A stretch of 64,000 nt of DNA from Microbacterium oleivorans. Lineage in GTDB: Bacteria > Actinomycetota > Actinomycetes > Actinomycetales > Microbacteriaceae. The notes under the pieces are model-generated. The model did no database searches, was not told where the DNA came from, and saw nothing but the letters and a program-made list of their open reading frames with translations. Made by a program: the position numbers and the translations under genes. Below are positions 26,001-34,408 of the stretch, piece after piece (positions within the stretch are counted from its first letter, which is position 1; the number at the start of each line of letters is the position of its first letter). The DNA lies in assembly GCF_013389665.1 (NCBI RefSeq), contig NZ_CP058316.1, positions 1,798,001 through 1,862,000 of the forward strand, written 5' to 3'.

Positions 26001-26014
26001 TGAATACGTATAAG
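26001..26014 (-). promoter_or_regulatory. LacI-type operator, site e
   Basis: TGAATACGTATAAG keeps the palindromic core ATACGTAT and matches 10 of 14 consensus bases. Its centre is 67 bp upstream of site d, a distance that would allow a repression loop. It sits just past the 3' end of the chorismate mutase gene. Confidence 0.55.
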
Positions 26015-26032
26015 TGTTACGGCCGGCGCAGA

Positions 26033-26353
26033 TCAGTCGGCCGCGCGCTCAGGGGCGTCTTCCGACACGTCCTCGGCGGCGATGCGGTGGTGGCGGATGA
26101 CCTCGGCGACGACGAACCCGAACCACTTCTGCGCGAACTCGGGGTCGAGGTCGGCTTCCTCCGCGAGCCGGCGCAGGCGTGCGATCTGGCGCTCCTCGCG
26201 ACCGGGGTCGGATGCCGGCATGCCGTGCTCGGCCTTGAGCTCACCGACCTGCTTGGTGCAACGGAATCGCTCCGCGAGCATGAAGACGAGCGCGGCGTCG
26301 ATGTTGTCGATGCTCGCGCGCAGGCGCTGGAGTTGTGTCGTGGCGTCGGTCAT
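26033..26353 (-). CDS. chorismate mutase, AroQ type
   Basis: The 106-residue all-helical AroQ-type chorismate mutase converts chorismate to prephenate for phenylalanine and tyrosine. The long first helix LRASIDNIDAALVFMLAERF is followed by a CTKQVGELKAEHGMPASDPGREERQIARLR segment with the conserved Lys/Asp/Arg pattern. The end of the protein is VVAEVIRHHR. It is a stand-alone domain with no signal peptide, hence cytoplasmic and not the secreted type. It is divergent from the AI-2E-type permease and precedes the LacI-controlled importer, with no functional link apparent. Confidence 0.9.
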   Translation of the reverse strand: MTDATTQLQRLRASIDNIDAALVFMLAERFRCTKQVGELKAEHGMPASDPGREERQIARLRRLAEEADLDPEFAQKWFGFVVAEVIRHHRIAAEDVSEDAPERAAD

Positions 26354-26441
26354 GGCGGCTCCTCCCCCGCCGACCCTATCGGCTGACAGGGTGCCGCGTT
26401 CTCCCCCTCGGCCACCGCCGGCCGCGGCCTAGAGTGTGACC

Positions 26442-27590
26442 ATGACGAAGCCCCGCCCGAGCACCTCCGCGACCGCGGTCCCCTCCGCTCCGGCAGCCGA
26501 GGTCCCGTCGCGCGACCGACCGGTGTGGGGCGCCCTCTCGCGTCCGTTCGCCGCCGGCTTCTTCCTCGCGCTCGGGGCCCTCGCGGCGATCGTCCTCGGG
26601 CTCGCGATCTCGAGCCTGTCGACGGTGCTGATCTATGTCGCGATCGCCCTCTTCGTGGCCCTCGCGCTCGACCCTGTCGTGAGGTTCCTCATGCGACGGG
26701 GCATCAGCCGCGCGTGGGGCATCGTGATCACCTTCGTCGCCCTCGCGGTCATCATCGTCGGCATCCTGTGGATCGTCCTGCCCCCCGTCGTGCGGCAGAT
26801 CGAGCAGTTCGTGGGCGACGTCCCGACCATCGTGAACGACGTGCTTCGCAGCGACACCGTGCAGTGGGCGGAGGACACGTTCGGCGACAGCCTCAGCGAC
26901 ATCCTCAACGAGGTGCAGAGCTTCGTCACGAACCCGTCGAACATCGCCGCGATCGGCGGCGGTCTGCTGCAGATCGGCGTCGACGTGGTCACGGCCATCT
27001 CCGGGTCGATCATCGTGCTGGTGCTGAGCCTCTACTTCCTCGCGTCGCTCCCCCGCATGAAGAACGCGCTCGTCCGCCTCTCGCCGGCGCGCTCGCGCGC
27101 GACGGTCGCCGACATGACCCGACAGATCACCGAGTCGATCGGCGGCTACCTGTCGGGGATGGTCGTGCTCGCCCTCATGAACGCGGTCTTCGCCTTCATC
27201 GTGCTGACGCTCATCGGCGTGCCCTTCGCCGCGCTGCTCGCGGTGCTGGCCTTCGCCATCACCCTCATCCCGCTCGTGGGAACCGTGATCTTCTGGGTCG
27301 GCGCCTCGGTGATCACGCTCCTGACCAACCCGACGGCCCCGTTGCCCGCGATCATCTTCGCGGGCGTCTACCTCATCTACATGCAGGTCGAGGCATACCT
27401 GCTGACCCCGCGTGTGATGAACCGCACGGTGTCGGTGCCGGGCTCGCTCGTGGTGATCGGCGCGCTCGTCGGCGGAACCCTGCTCGGGCTGCTCGGCGCG
27501 CTGGTCGCCATCCCCGTGACCGCCTCGATCCTGCTGATCGTCAACCAGATCGTCATCCCCCGACAGGACGCCAAGAAGCACCGCACCTGA
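26442..27590 (+). CDS. AI-2E family transporter
   Basis: The 382-residue membrane protein is of the AI-2E/PerM family, with helices such as FAAGFFLALGALAAIVLGLAISSL, VLIYVAIALFVALALDPVV and WGIVITFVALAVIIVGILWIVLPPVV. The signature tail is PLVGTVIFWVGASVITLL plus MQVEAYLLTPRVMNRTVSVPG. Members export AI-2 or act as Na+/H+ antiporters or general permeases, so a quorum-sensing role should not be assumed. ATG 26442 follows TAGAGT (26430-26435) by six bases, the leaderless pattern; the GTG at 26436 is less likely. It converges on the lactonase gene. Confidence 0.9.
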   Translation: MTKPRPSTSATAVPSAPAAEVPSRDRPVWGALSRPFAAGFFLALGALAAIVLGLAISSLSTVLIYVAIALFVALALDPVVRFLMRRGISRAWGIVITFVALAVIIVGILWIVLPPVVRQIEQFVGDVPTIVNDVLRSDTVQWAEDTFGDSLSDILNEVQSFVTNPSNIAAIGGGLLQIGVDVVTAISGSIIVLVLSLYFLASLPRMKNALVRLSPARSRATVADMTRQITESIGGYLSGMVVLALMNAVFAFIVLTLIGVPFAALLAVLAFAITLIPLVGTVIFWVGASVITLLTNPTAPLPAIIFAGVYLIYMQVEAYLLTPRVMNRTVSVPGSLVVIGALVGGTLLGLLGALVAIPVTASILLIVNQIVIPRQDAKKHRT

Positions 27591-27611
27591 GTCGGGTCGG
27601 GTCCGCGCAGA

Positions 27612-28787
27612 TCAGGTGATCGGCAGCAGGCACGTCGGGCTCGGAACCGCGACGCGGTGCCGCACCTTTCCCGGCACGCCGGTGCGGGGGTCGCGGGTCA
27701 TGGACACGAGGTCGTTCGAGTGCTGACCGGCCACGACCAGGGTGTCGCGCACGACGATGTGGTGGCGCGGCCACGAGACCCCCGCGTCGACGAGGGCGAG
27801 CTGCTCGAGCCGGTCACCGGCGCCGCCGACACGCAGCACGCCGAGGGTGTCGCTGCCGCGGACGCCGGCGTAGACCGTCTCGCCGTCGGGGGTCATCGCG
27901 ATCTCGGCGGCGGTGTCGTCGTCGAGCGAACCGACGAGGCCCGTCGCCGACAGCATGCGCCACCGGCCGGCGCGGTCGGCTCCGAGCACGAACACCTCAC
28001 GGGAGAGCTCGGTGAGCACGTAGAGATGGCCGCTCGGATGCCAGAGCGTGTGGCGCGGGCCGCTTCCGAGCGGCAGGGCGACCTCCTGCACCGCTCGCAG
28101 ACCGTGCGGGGTGTCCCGCCAGAACCGCACGAGATCGAGGCCCATGTCCGTCGTGACGATGAGGCCGCCGGGCAGGTGTCGCGCCTGATGCGAGCGCGAT
28201 GGGCGGGGGGTGCCGGCATCCTGATCGGGACCGGGATGCTGCGGCGCAGGCTCCGCCGATCCCGGGACGAGGTGCGCGAACTCGGGACCGGCGGCCTCGC
28301 GCAGCGCCCGCGCGGCGGCGGCGAGGTCGATGTCGCCCTCACCGGCCCCGGACGGGGCGTCGGGACCGTACGGGTCGACCGCGGCGGGGGCGATGACCGG
28401 GTGGGACGGCGCGCCGGCGGCATCCAGCGTCATCCGCACCAGTCGACCGTCGCTCCAACAGCTCGCGACGAGAGACCCGCCGTCGGGCGCCACGGCGATG
28501 TGGCACACGGCCTCGCCCGCCGCGACCGCACGCCCGAGCGGCACCCACGTATCGGGGCCGGTGCGCCGGTAGGCCTGCACCTCACCTCGGAACTCGAGCG
28601 CCGCGTACACGACGTCCGATCGCGGGTGCCGGGCCAGCCACGAGGGCGACGACGCGGTCGCCACCTCGGGGCGCGACGAGAGCTGCCCGTCGGCGGTCGC
28701 GCCGTCGGAGTCGCCGGCGTGCACCAAGCCGATGCCGGATGCCTCCCCCGCCATATCGGCGGTGTAGCCGCCCAGCAGCAGGCGCAT
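27612..28787 (-). CDS. lactonase-family seven-bladed beta-propeller protein
   Basis: The 391-residue protein resembles 6-phosphogluconolactonase (Pgl/YkgB) propellers: GGYTADMAGEASGIGLV at the start, repeated blade motifs (ASSPSWLARHPRSDVVYA, CHIAVAPDGGSLVAS, GPRHTLWHPSGHLYVLTELS, IAMTPDGETVYAGVRGSDTL), and VSWPRHHIVV near the end. The family hydrolyses sugar lactones, but many members are uncharacterised. A Pro/Gly-rich insertion near residues 180-205 (PGSAEPAPQHPGPDQDAG) is unusual. Its ATG lies one base after the purA stop, so it is translated with purA. Confidence 0.85.
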   Translation of the reverse strand: MRLLLGGYTADMAGEASGIGLVHAGDSDGATADGQLSSRPEVATASSPSWLARHPRSDVVYAALEFRGEVQAYRRTGPDTWVPLGRAVAAGEAVCHIAVAPDGGSLVASCWSDGRLVRMTLDAAGAPSHPVIAPAAVDPYGPDAPSGAGEGDIDLAAAARALREAAGPEFAHLVPGSAEPAPQHPGPDQDAGTPRPSRSHQARHLPGGLIVTTDMGLDLVRFWRDTPHGLRAVQEVALPLGSGPRHTLWHPSGHLYVLTELSREVFVLGADRAGRWRMLSATGLVGSLDDDTAAEIAMTPDGETVYAGVRGSDTLGVLRVGGAGDRLEQLALVDAGVSWPRHHIVVRDTLVVAGQHSNDLVSMTRDPRTGVPGKVRHRVAVPSPTCLLPIT

Positions 28788-28788
28788 G

Positions 28789-30075
28789 TCAGTCGACGAG
28801 GTCGTGGCGCACGATCACCGCGTCGCGGGCGGGACCCACACCGATGACCGAGATGCGCGTGCCGCTCATCTTCTCGAGTGCGAGCACGTAGTCCCGAGCC
28901 TCGACCGGCAGCTCCTCGAAGGTGCGGGCGGTCGAGATGTCCTGCTTCCAGCCGGGGAAGTACTCCAGGATCGGCGTGGCGTGGTGGAAGTCGGACTGGT
29001 TGACCGGCACCTCGTCGAACCGCTCGCCGTCGACGTCGTAGGCGACGCAGACCGGGATGCGGTCGAGCCCGGTGAGGATGTCGAGCTTGGTCAGCACGAG
29101 GTCGGTGATGCCGTTGATGCGTGTCGCATACCGCGTGATGGGGGCGTCGTACCAGCCGACACGGCGCGGACGACCGGTGGTGGTCCCGAACTCGAAGCCG
29201 CGCGAACGGAGGAAGTCGCCGTTCTCGTCGAAGAGCTCGGTGGGGAAGGGGCCCGAGCCGACGCGCGTCGTGTAGGCCTTGACGATGCCGACGATGCGAT
29301 CGAGGCGGTTCGGTCCGACGCCCGCGCCCGTCGCGGCACCGCCCGCGGTCGCCGACGACGACGTCACGAACGGGTAGGTGCCGTGGTCGACGTCGAGCAT
29401 CGTGGCCTGACCGCCCTCGAAGACGACGACGTCGCCGGCGTCGAGCGCGTTGCTCAGCAGCAGACCGGTGTCGCACACCATGGGGCGCAGTCGGTCGGCG
29501 TACGACAGCAGGTCCTCGACGATCTCGTCCGCGGTGATCGCGCGGCGGTTGAAGACCTTCACGAGCAGGTGGTTCTTCTGGTCGAGGGCGCCCTCGACCT
29601 TCTGCCGCAGGATGTTCTCGTCGAAGAGATCCTGGACGCGGATGCCGACGCGATTGATCTTGTCGGCGTATGCGGGGCCGATGCCACGACCGGTGGTGCC
29701 GATCTGACGCTTGCCGAGGAAGCGCTCGGTCACCTTGTCGAGGGTGCGGTGATACTGGGTGATCAGGTGCGCGTTGGCGCTGACCCTGAGACGCGAGATG
29801 TCGAGCCCGCGCGCCGACAGCGCCTCGAGCTCGGCGAAGAGCACCTCGAGGTCGACGACGACGCCGTTGCCGATGACGGCGTTGACGCCCGGCGACAGGA
29901 TGCCGCTGGGCAGCAGGTGCAGGGCGTACTTCTCGTCACCGATGACGACGGTGTGCCCGGCGTTGTTGCCGCCGTTGAACTTGACGACCCAGTCGGTGCG
30001 ATCGCCCAACAGGTCGGTGGCCTTGCCCTTGCCCTCGTCGCCCCACTGGACGCCGACGATGACGATTCCCGGCAT
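28789..30075 (-). CDS. purA: adenylosuccinate synthetase
   Basis: PurA joins IMP and aspartate with GTP to make adenylosuccinate, the first committed step to AMP. The 428-residue length is standard. Motifs include [12 protein letters not shown] (GTP-binding, catalytic Asp), [25 protein letters not shown] and [31 protein letters not shown] 30075 is correct because AAAGGGAGA lies just before it; 13 further in-frame residues upstream are spurious. The lactonase gene follows after one base. Confidence 0.97.
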   Translation of the reverse strand: MPGIVIVGVQWGDEGKGKATDLLGDRTDWVVKFNGGNNAGHTVVIGDEKYALHLLPSGILSPGVNAVIGNGVVVDLEVLFAELEALSARGLDISRLRVSANAHLITQYHRTLDKVTERFLGKRQIGTTGRGIGPAYADKINRVGIRVQDLFDENILRQKVEGALDQKNHLLVKVFNRRAITADEIVEDLLSYADRLRPMVCDTGLLLSNALDAGDVVVFEGGQATMLDVDHGTYPFVTSSSATAGGAATGAGVGPNRLDRIVGIVKAYTTRVGSGPFPTELFDENGDFLRSRGFEFGTTTGRPRRVGWYDAPITRYATRINGITDLVLTKLDILTGLDRIPVCVAYDVDGERFDEVPVNQSDFHHATPILEYFPGWKQDISTARTFEELPVEARDYVLALEKMSGTRISVIGVGPARDAVIVRHDLVD

Positions 30076-30218
30076 GCGGATCTCCCTTTCTGTCGAGGAG
30101 GGATTGCACCCCATCCTATCGACACGGAGTCACCGGCCCGAGGCGCGGACTCCTCGACTGTGTCGGCGTGTGAACGCATCCGGGCCGCGGGCGGGGCGCG
30201 TCTGACTAGCGTGATGCC

Positions 30219-31238
30219 GTGACCGGTCGACTGCGCAAACTCGGATTCCTCCACATCGTGCCGTTCCGCCGGGGCGACCCGGCGACGGGGCTCGAGGAGG
30301 CGCTGGAGCTCTTCTCGTACGGCGAGGAGCTCGGTCTCGACGGCGGCTGGATCCGCACGCGGCACCTGCAGTACGGCGTGCCGTCGTCGGCGGTGTTCCT
30401 CGCCGCGGCCGCGCAGCGCACGCGGCGCATCGACCTCGGCGTCGCGGTGATCCCGACCGTCTACGAGTCGCCGCTGCGGCTGGCCGAAGACCTCGCGACG
30501 GCCGACCTGCTGTCGGGCGGCCGTCTGCAGCCGGGCCTGAGCGTCGGAGCGCCGCGGCTGCCCGACGACGTCGCCGACCGCGTGCTGGGCGAGCGCTGGC
30601 GGGACGAGGACGTCAGCTACGGCCGCATCGAGCGGATCCTCGGGTTCATCCGCGGCGATGCCGTCGATCGGGAGCGCGAGATCGGGCTCGGCGGGGTCAC
30701 CGAGCTCTCCTCAGACCGCGTCGAGCCGCACAGCCCTGGTCTCGCGTCGCGCCTCTGGTACGGCGGCGGGTCGTTGCGCTCGGCGCAGTGGGCCGGTTCG
30801 GCAGGACTCAACCTGCTCGTCAGCAACATCTCGACCGCGGAGGACTCGGAGCTCTTCTCCGAGGTGCAGCGGCAGCAGATCGACCTCTTCCGGTCACGGC
30901 ACCCGCTCGGCGACGCCGCGACGGTCGGCAAGGGCCACGTCATCCTGCCCACCGACAACGCGACCGCCGAGCAGCGCGAGCGCTTCGCCGCCTACGTCGA
31001 GACGCGCACGCCTCGCACGCTCGCGCCGCAGGGACCGGGCCGCACCCTCATCGCCCGCGACATCATCGGCTCGACCGCCGAGATCGTCGACGCCATCGCC
31101 GGCGACGCGGCGTTCACGGCGGTCGACGAGCTTCTGCTCGAACTGCCGTTCTCCTTCAGCGCCGAGGATCAGCGTCACATCGTGCGCGAGCTCGCGACGA
31201 GCATCGGCCCCGCGCTCGGATGGACCCCGAAGGTCTGA
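30219..31238 (+). CDS. LLM-class flavin-dependent monooxygenase
   Basis: The 339-residue luciferase-like (LLM) protein has the TIM-barrel pattern: GFLHIVPFRRGDPATGLEEALELFSYGEELGLDGGWIRTRHL at the N-terminus, then RTRRIDLGVAVIPTVYESPLRLAEDLATADLLSGGRLQPGLSVG. These enzymes use reduced FMN and oxygen, or F420, to oxidise small organic substrates. The substrate is unknown and a flavin reductase would be supplied elsewhere. GTG 30219 follows TAGCGT plus six bases, a leaderless start. It lies 16 nt before the RibD-like reductase and is probably co-transcribed with it. Confidence 0.88.
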   Translation: MTGRLRKLGFLHIVPFRRGDPATGLEEALELFSYGEELGLDGGWIRTRHLQYGVPSSAVFLAAAAQRTRRIDLGVAVIPTVYESPLRLAEDLATADLLSGGRLQPGLSVGAPRLPDDVADRVLGERWRDEDVSYGRIERILGFIRGDAVDREREIGLGGVTELSSDRVEPHSPGLASRLWYGGGSLRSAQWAGSAGLNLLVSNISTAEDSELFSEVQRQQIDLFRSRHPLGDAATVGKGHVILPTDNATAEQRERFAAYVETRTPRTLAPQGPGRTLIARDIIGSTAEIVDAIAGDAAFTAVDELLLELPFSFSAEDQRHIVRELATSIGPALGWTPKV

Positions 31239-31254
31239 GCAGACAGGATGAGGC

Positions 31255-31818
31255 ATGAGACCTCTCCGATACTCGATCAACGTGACCCTCGACGGCTGCT
31301 GCCACCATGAGTCGGGGCTGCCGCCCGATGAGGAGTCGATGGACTTCTGGACGAGGCAGATGGCCGGTGTCGACGCGCTGCTGCTGGGCCGCGTGACCTA
31401 CGAGATGATGGAGGCCGCTTGGCGACGGCCGGCCTCGGGCGAGTGGCCCGAGTGGATGGACGACGCCGAGATCAGGTTCGCGGAAGCGATCGACGGCGCG
31501 CAGAAGTACGTCGTGTCCTCGACGCTCCGCGATCCCGACTGGAACGCCGAGCTGATCTCGGGCGACCCGGAAGCGGCCGTTCGCGCGCTGAAGGCCGAGC
31601 CGGGCGCCGGGCTGTGGGTCGGCGGCGTGGCGCTGCCGACCCAGCTCGCGGAGCTCGGCCTGATCGACGAGTACGAGTTTCTCGTGCATCCCGTGGTCGC
31701 CGGCCGCGGTCCGACGCTGCTCGCGGGCGTGCAGCGGCAGCTCGAGCTCGAATCGGTGCACCGGACGGCGTTCCGATCCGGCGCCGTGGCGACGCGCTAC
31801 CGACCCCGCAGCCGGTGA
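31255..31818 (+). CDS. dihydrofolate reductase-like (RibD C-terminal) protein
   Basis: The 187-residue protein belongs to the DHFR/RibD-C-like family. It has RPLRYSINVTLDGCCHHESG at the N-terminus, VDALLLGRVTYEMMEAAW, KYVVSSTL, and the C-terminal LWVGGVALPTQLAELGLIDEYEFLVHPVVAGRGPTLL that forms the NADPH site. Members reduce pterin- or pyrimidine-like molecules, and many are uncharacterised. ATG 31255 follows a GGATGAGG leader. It follows the LLM gene closely and may act with it. Confidence 0.9.
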   Translation: MRPLRYSINVTLDGCCHHESGLPPDEESMDFWTRQMAGVDALLLGRVTYEMMEAAWRRPASGEWPEWMDDAEIRFAEAIDGAQKYVVSSTLRDPDWNAELISGDPEAAVRALKAEPGAGLWVGGVALPTQLAELGLIDEYEFLVHPVVAGRGPTLLAGVQRQLELESVHRTAFRSGAVATRYRPRSR

Positions 31819-31832
31819 CCTGAAGACGCGTC

Positions 31833-31859
31833 GCGAACTCCTGTTACGACAGGTGTCGC
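31833..31859 (+). terminator. small hairpin after the RibD-like gene
   Basis: CCTGT-TACG-ACAGG (31840-31853) is enclosed by GCGA (31833-31836) and TCGC (31856-31859). It lies in the 92-nt gap before the next LLM gene and may end the LLM/RibD transcript. There is no U tract. Confidence 0.3.
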
Positions 31860-31910
31860 CGGATGACGGGCGGCCTTGGCGGCGCTCGAAGCGGGGCCGA
31901 CAGTGGGGTC

Positions 31911-33086
31911 ATGTCTCACCGCATCCATCTCGCCGTCGCCCTCGAGCGGGCCGGCTGGCACCCCGCTGCGTGGCGTGCGTCCGGCCTCTCGCCGCGCGCG
32001 TTCACGACACCGCGCCACTGGGCCGACCAGGTGCGCCTTCTCGATCGGGCAGGCGTCACCCTCGCGACCATCGAAGACGCCCTCGCCCTGACCGACCGCT
32101 ACGAGGACGCCGCCGATCCCGACCCTCGGCGTCTGCACGGTCGCGTCGACGCGGTCCTGCTCGCCTCGGCGCTCGCGCCGCGCACTCAGCGAATCGGTCT
32201 CGTCCCGACCGTGACGACGACCCACACCGAGCCGTTCCACGTGGCCACCGGCATCCAGACCCTCGACTTCGCGAGCCGTGGTCGCGCCGGCGTGCGCCTC
32301 GTCGTCGGCGGGTCGGCCGCAGAGCGCGCGAACTTCGGGCGCCGGGACGAGCTCGATATCGAGACGGGGTTCCGCGAGGCGGGCGAGGTCGCCGACGCGC
32401 TCGGGCGCCTCTGGGACTCGTGGGAGGACGACGCCATCATCCGGGACGTCGCGACGGGACGCTTCGTCGACGCCGACCGCATCCACAACATCGACGTCGC
32501 GGGCGAGTTCTTCTCGATCACCGGCGCCTCGATCGTGCCCCGCTCACCCCAGGGCCGCCCGATCATCTCCGTGCTCGCGCACCAGACGGTGCCGTTCCGC
32601 CTCGCCGCCGAGCACGCCGACGTCGTCTTCATCACACCGCATGATGCCGCCGCGGCCACCGGCATCCTCGCCGAGCTCGACGGAGCCGCCGCGGGGCTGC
32701 GCCGCTCGCCCGAGCCCCTGCGCGTTTTCGCCGACGTGATCGTCCTCATCGAGGAGACCTCGGCCGCCGCGCACGACGCGCTCGCGCGGCTCGACGAGCT
32801 GGCGGGGGCCGAGTTCCGCTCGGACGCGCGGGTGATCGCGGGCACGGCCGTGGAGGTCGCCGAGCACCTCCGTGGGCTCGCCGAGACCGGCGTCGACGGC
32901 GTGCGGCTGCGTCCCGCCCGACAGCCCGACGACGTCGTCGCGATCGCCGAGCGGCTCGCCCCGCTGCTGCGCGCGACGCGGGTGCTGCGCGACGACGACG
33001 CGGCCACCCTGCGCGGCCGGCTCGGCCTGGCGCGACCCGACAGCCGCTACACCTCCACCCAGACACGAGAGAAGGTCGCCCGGTGA
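31911..33086 (+). CDS. LLM-class flavin-dependent monooxygenase
   Basis: The 391-residue LLM protein has HLAVALERAGWHPAAWRASG at the N-terminus, APRTQRIGLVPTVTTTHTEPFHVATGIQTLDFASRGRAGVRLVVG in the barrel core, and the C-terminal VAEHLRGLAETGVDGVRLRPA. The family oxidises small sulfur- or nitrogen-containing organics with FMNH2. It starts a tightly overlapping three-gene unit with a second LLM and an FAD/NAD(P)-binding protein. ATG 31911 is chosen; GACAGT lies six bases before it and may be a leaderless -10. The 16 upstream in-frame residues lack any conserved pattern. Confidence 0.85.
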   Translation: MSHRIHLAVALERAGWHPAAWRASGLSPRAFTTPRHWADQVRLLDRAGVTLATIEDALALTDRYEDAADPDPRRLHGRVDAVLLASALAPRTQRIGLVPTVTTTHTEPFHVATGIQTLDFASRGRAGVRLVVGGSAAERANFGRRDELDIETGFREAGEVADALGRLWDSWEDDAIIRDVATGRFVDADRIHNIDVAGEFFSITGASIVPRSPQGRPIISVLAHQTVPFRLAAEHADVVFITPHDAAAATGILAELDGAAAGLRRSPEPLRVFADVIVLIEETSAAAHDALARLDELAGAEFRSDARVIAGTAVEVAEHLRGLAETGVDGVRLRPARQPDDVVAIAERLAPLLRATRVLRDDDAATLRGRLGLARPDSRYTSTQTREKVAR

Positions 33087-34408
33087 GCCGTTCGCCCCGA
33101 CAGATCCACCTGGCCGCGCACTTCCCCGGCGTCAACAGCACGACGGTGTGGACCGACCCCGCGTCGGGCAGCCAGATCGACTTCGCCGCCTTCGAGTACT
33201 TCGCCCGCACCGCCGAACGCGGCCTCTTCGACTACGTCTTCCTCGCCGAGGGCCTGCGGTTGCGCGAGCACAAGGGTCGGGTGCACGAGCTCGACGTCCT
33301 CGGCCGACCGAACACCCTCGCCGTCCTGGCCGCTCTCACCGCCGTCACCGACCACGTCGGTCTCGTCGGCACCCTGAGCACGACGTTCAACGAGCCGTAC
33401 GAGCTCGCCCGTCAGCTCGCCTCGCTCGACCACCTGTCGGGCGGCCGGGCCGGATGGAACGCCGTGACGAGTTCGGACGCCTTCCACGGCGCGAACTTCC
33501 GCCGCGGCGGGTTCCTCGCCCACGCCGACCGCTACGAGCGCGCGAAGGAGTTCGCGGCGCTGTCGAAGAAGCTGTGGGACTCGTGGGACGAGGGCGAGGC
33601 GCTGCCCCGCCGCATCCGTCACTCCGGACCCCAGTTCGACGTCGACGCCCGCTTCGATGTCCCACGGTCGCCGCAGGGACGCCCCGTGATCGTGCAGGCC
33701 GGCGATTCCGCCGACGGACGCGACTTCGGGGCCGAGCACGCCGAGGTCATCTTCTCGCTGCACCAGGACTTCGACGCGGCGCGCGTGTTCTACGACGACG
33801 TCAAGGGGCGTCTCGCCGCCTGGGGTCGCGAGGAGGACTCGCTGAAGATCCTGCCGGGGGCGACCTTCGTGATCGGCGACACCGCTGCCGAGGCGCACGA
33901 GCGATCGCGCGAGATCGCGCTGCAGCAGGTGCGGCCGGAGCAGGCGCTGACCTACCTCGAGCAGGTGTGGGGCCGCGACCTCAGCGGCTACGACCCCGAC
34001 GGCCCCCTCCCCGACGTCGAGCCCGACACCGGCGCGGAGACCGCGCGTGGCTGGGCGAACCGGCACGCGGCGGTACAGGCGCGCATCGCATCGCTGCGGG
34101 AGCTGTCCGAGGCCGAGGGCCTGAGCGTGCGCGAGCTCGTCATCCGACTGACGGCGAAGCACACCTTCGTCGGCACCCCGGAGTTCATCGCGGGTGAGAT
34201 CGACCGCTACGTCCAGGAGCGCGCGACCGACGGCTTCACGGTCGTCGGTCACCTGACACCGCACGGTCTCGACGAGTTCGCCACGCGCGTCGTGCCGCTG
34301 CTCCAGGAGCGCGGTTCGTACCGGGACTCGTACGACGAGGGCGCGACGCTCCGCGACCTGCTGGGGCTGCCGGCCGCTGTCCCGGCCGGCGCTGCCGTCG
34401 CGCAGTGA
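33083..34408 (+). CDS. NtaA/SnaA/DszA-type flavin monooxygenase
   Basis: This is a 441-residue LLM protein of the nitrilotriacetate/pristinamycin/dibenzothiophene monooxygenase branch. Typical segments are QIHLAAHFPGVNSTTVWTDP, IDFAAFEYFARTAERGLFDYVFLAEG, GLVGTLSTTFNEPYELARQLASLDHLSGGRAGWNAVTS and SPQGRPVIVQAGDSADGRDF. It uses FMNH2 and O2. GTG 33083 overlaps the upstream LLM stop by 4 nt and its stop overlaps the FAD protein start. The substrate is unknown; organosulfur or amine compounds are usual for this branch. Confidence 0.92.
   Translation: MSRSPRQIHLAAHFPGVNSTTVWTDPASGSQIDFAAFEYFARTAERGLFDYVFLAEGLRLREHKGRVHELDVLGRPNTLAVLAALTAVTDHVGLVGTLSTTFNEPYELARQLASLDHLSGGRAGWNAVTSSDAFHGANFRRGGFLAHADRYERAKEFAALSKKLWDSWDEGEALPRRIRHSGPQFDVDARFDVPRSPQGRPVIVQAGDSADGRDFGAEHAEVIFSLHQDFDAARVFYDDVKGRLAAWGREEDSLKILPGATFVIGDTAAEAHERSREIALQQVRPEQALTYLEQVWGRDLSGYDPDGPLPDVEPDTGAETARGWANRHAAVQARIASLRELSEAEGLSVRELVIRLTAKHTFVGTPEFIAGEIDRYVQERATDGFTVVGHLTPHGLDEFATRVVPLLQERGSYRDSYDEGATLRDLLGLPAAVPAGAAVAQ

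Noticed and set aside
26442-27590. Quorum-sensing autoinducer-2 exporter
   Set aside because: Family name only. AI-2E members have varied functions and no lux genes are seen.
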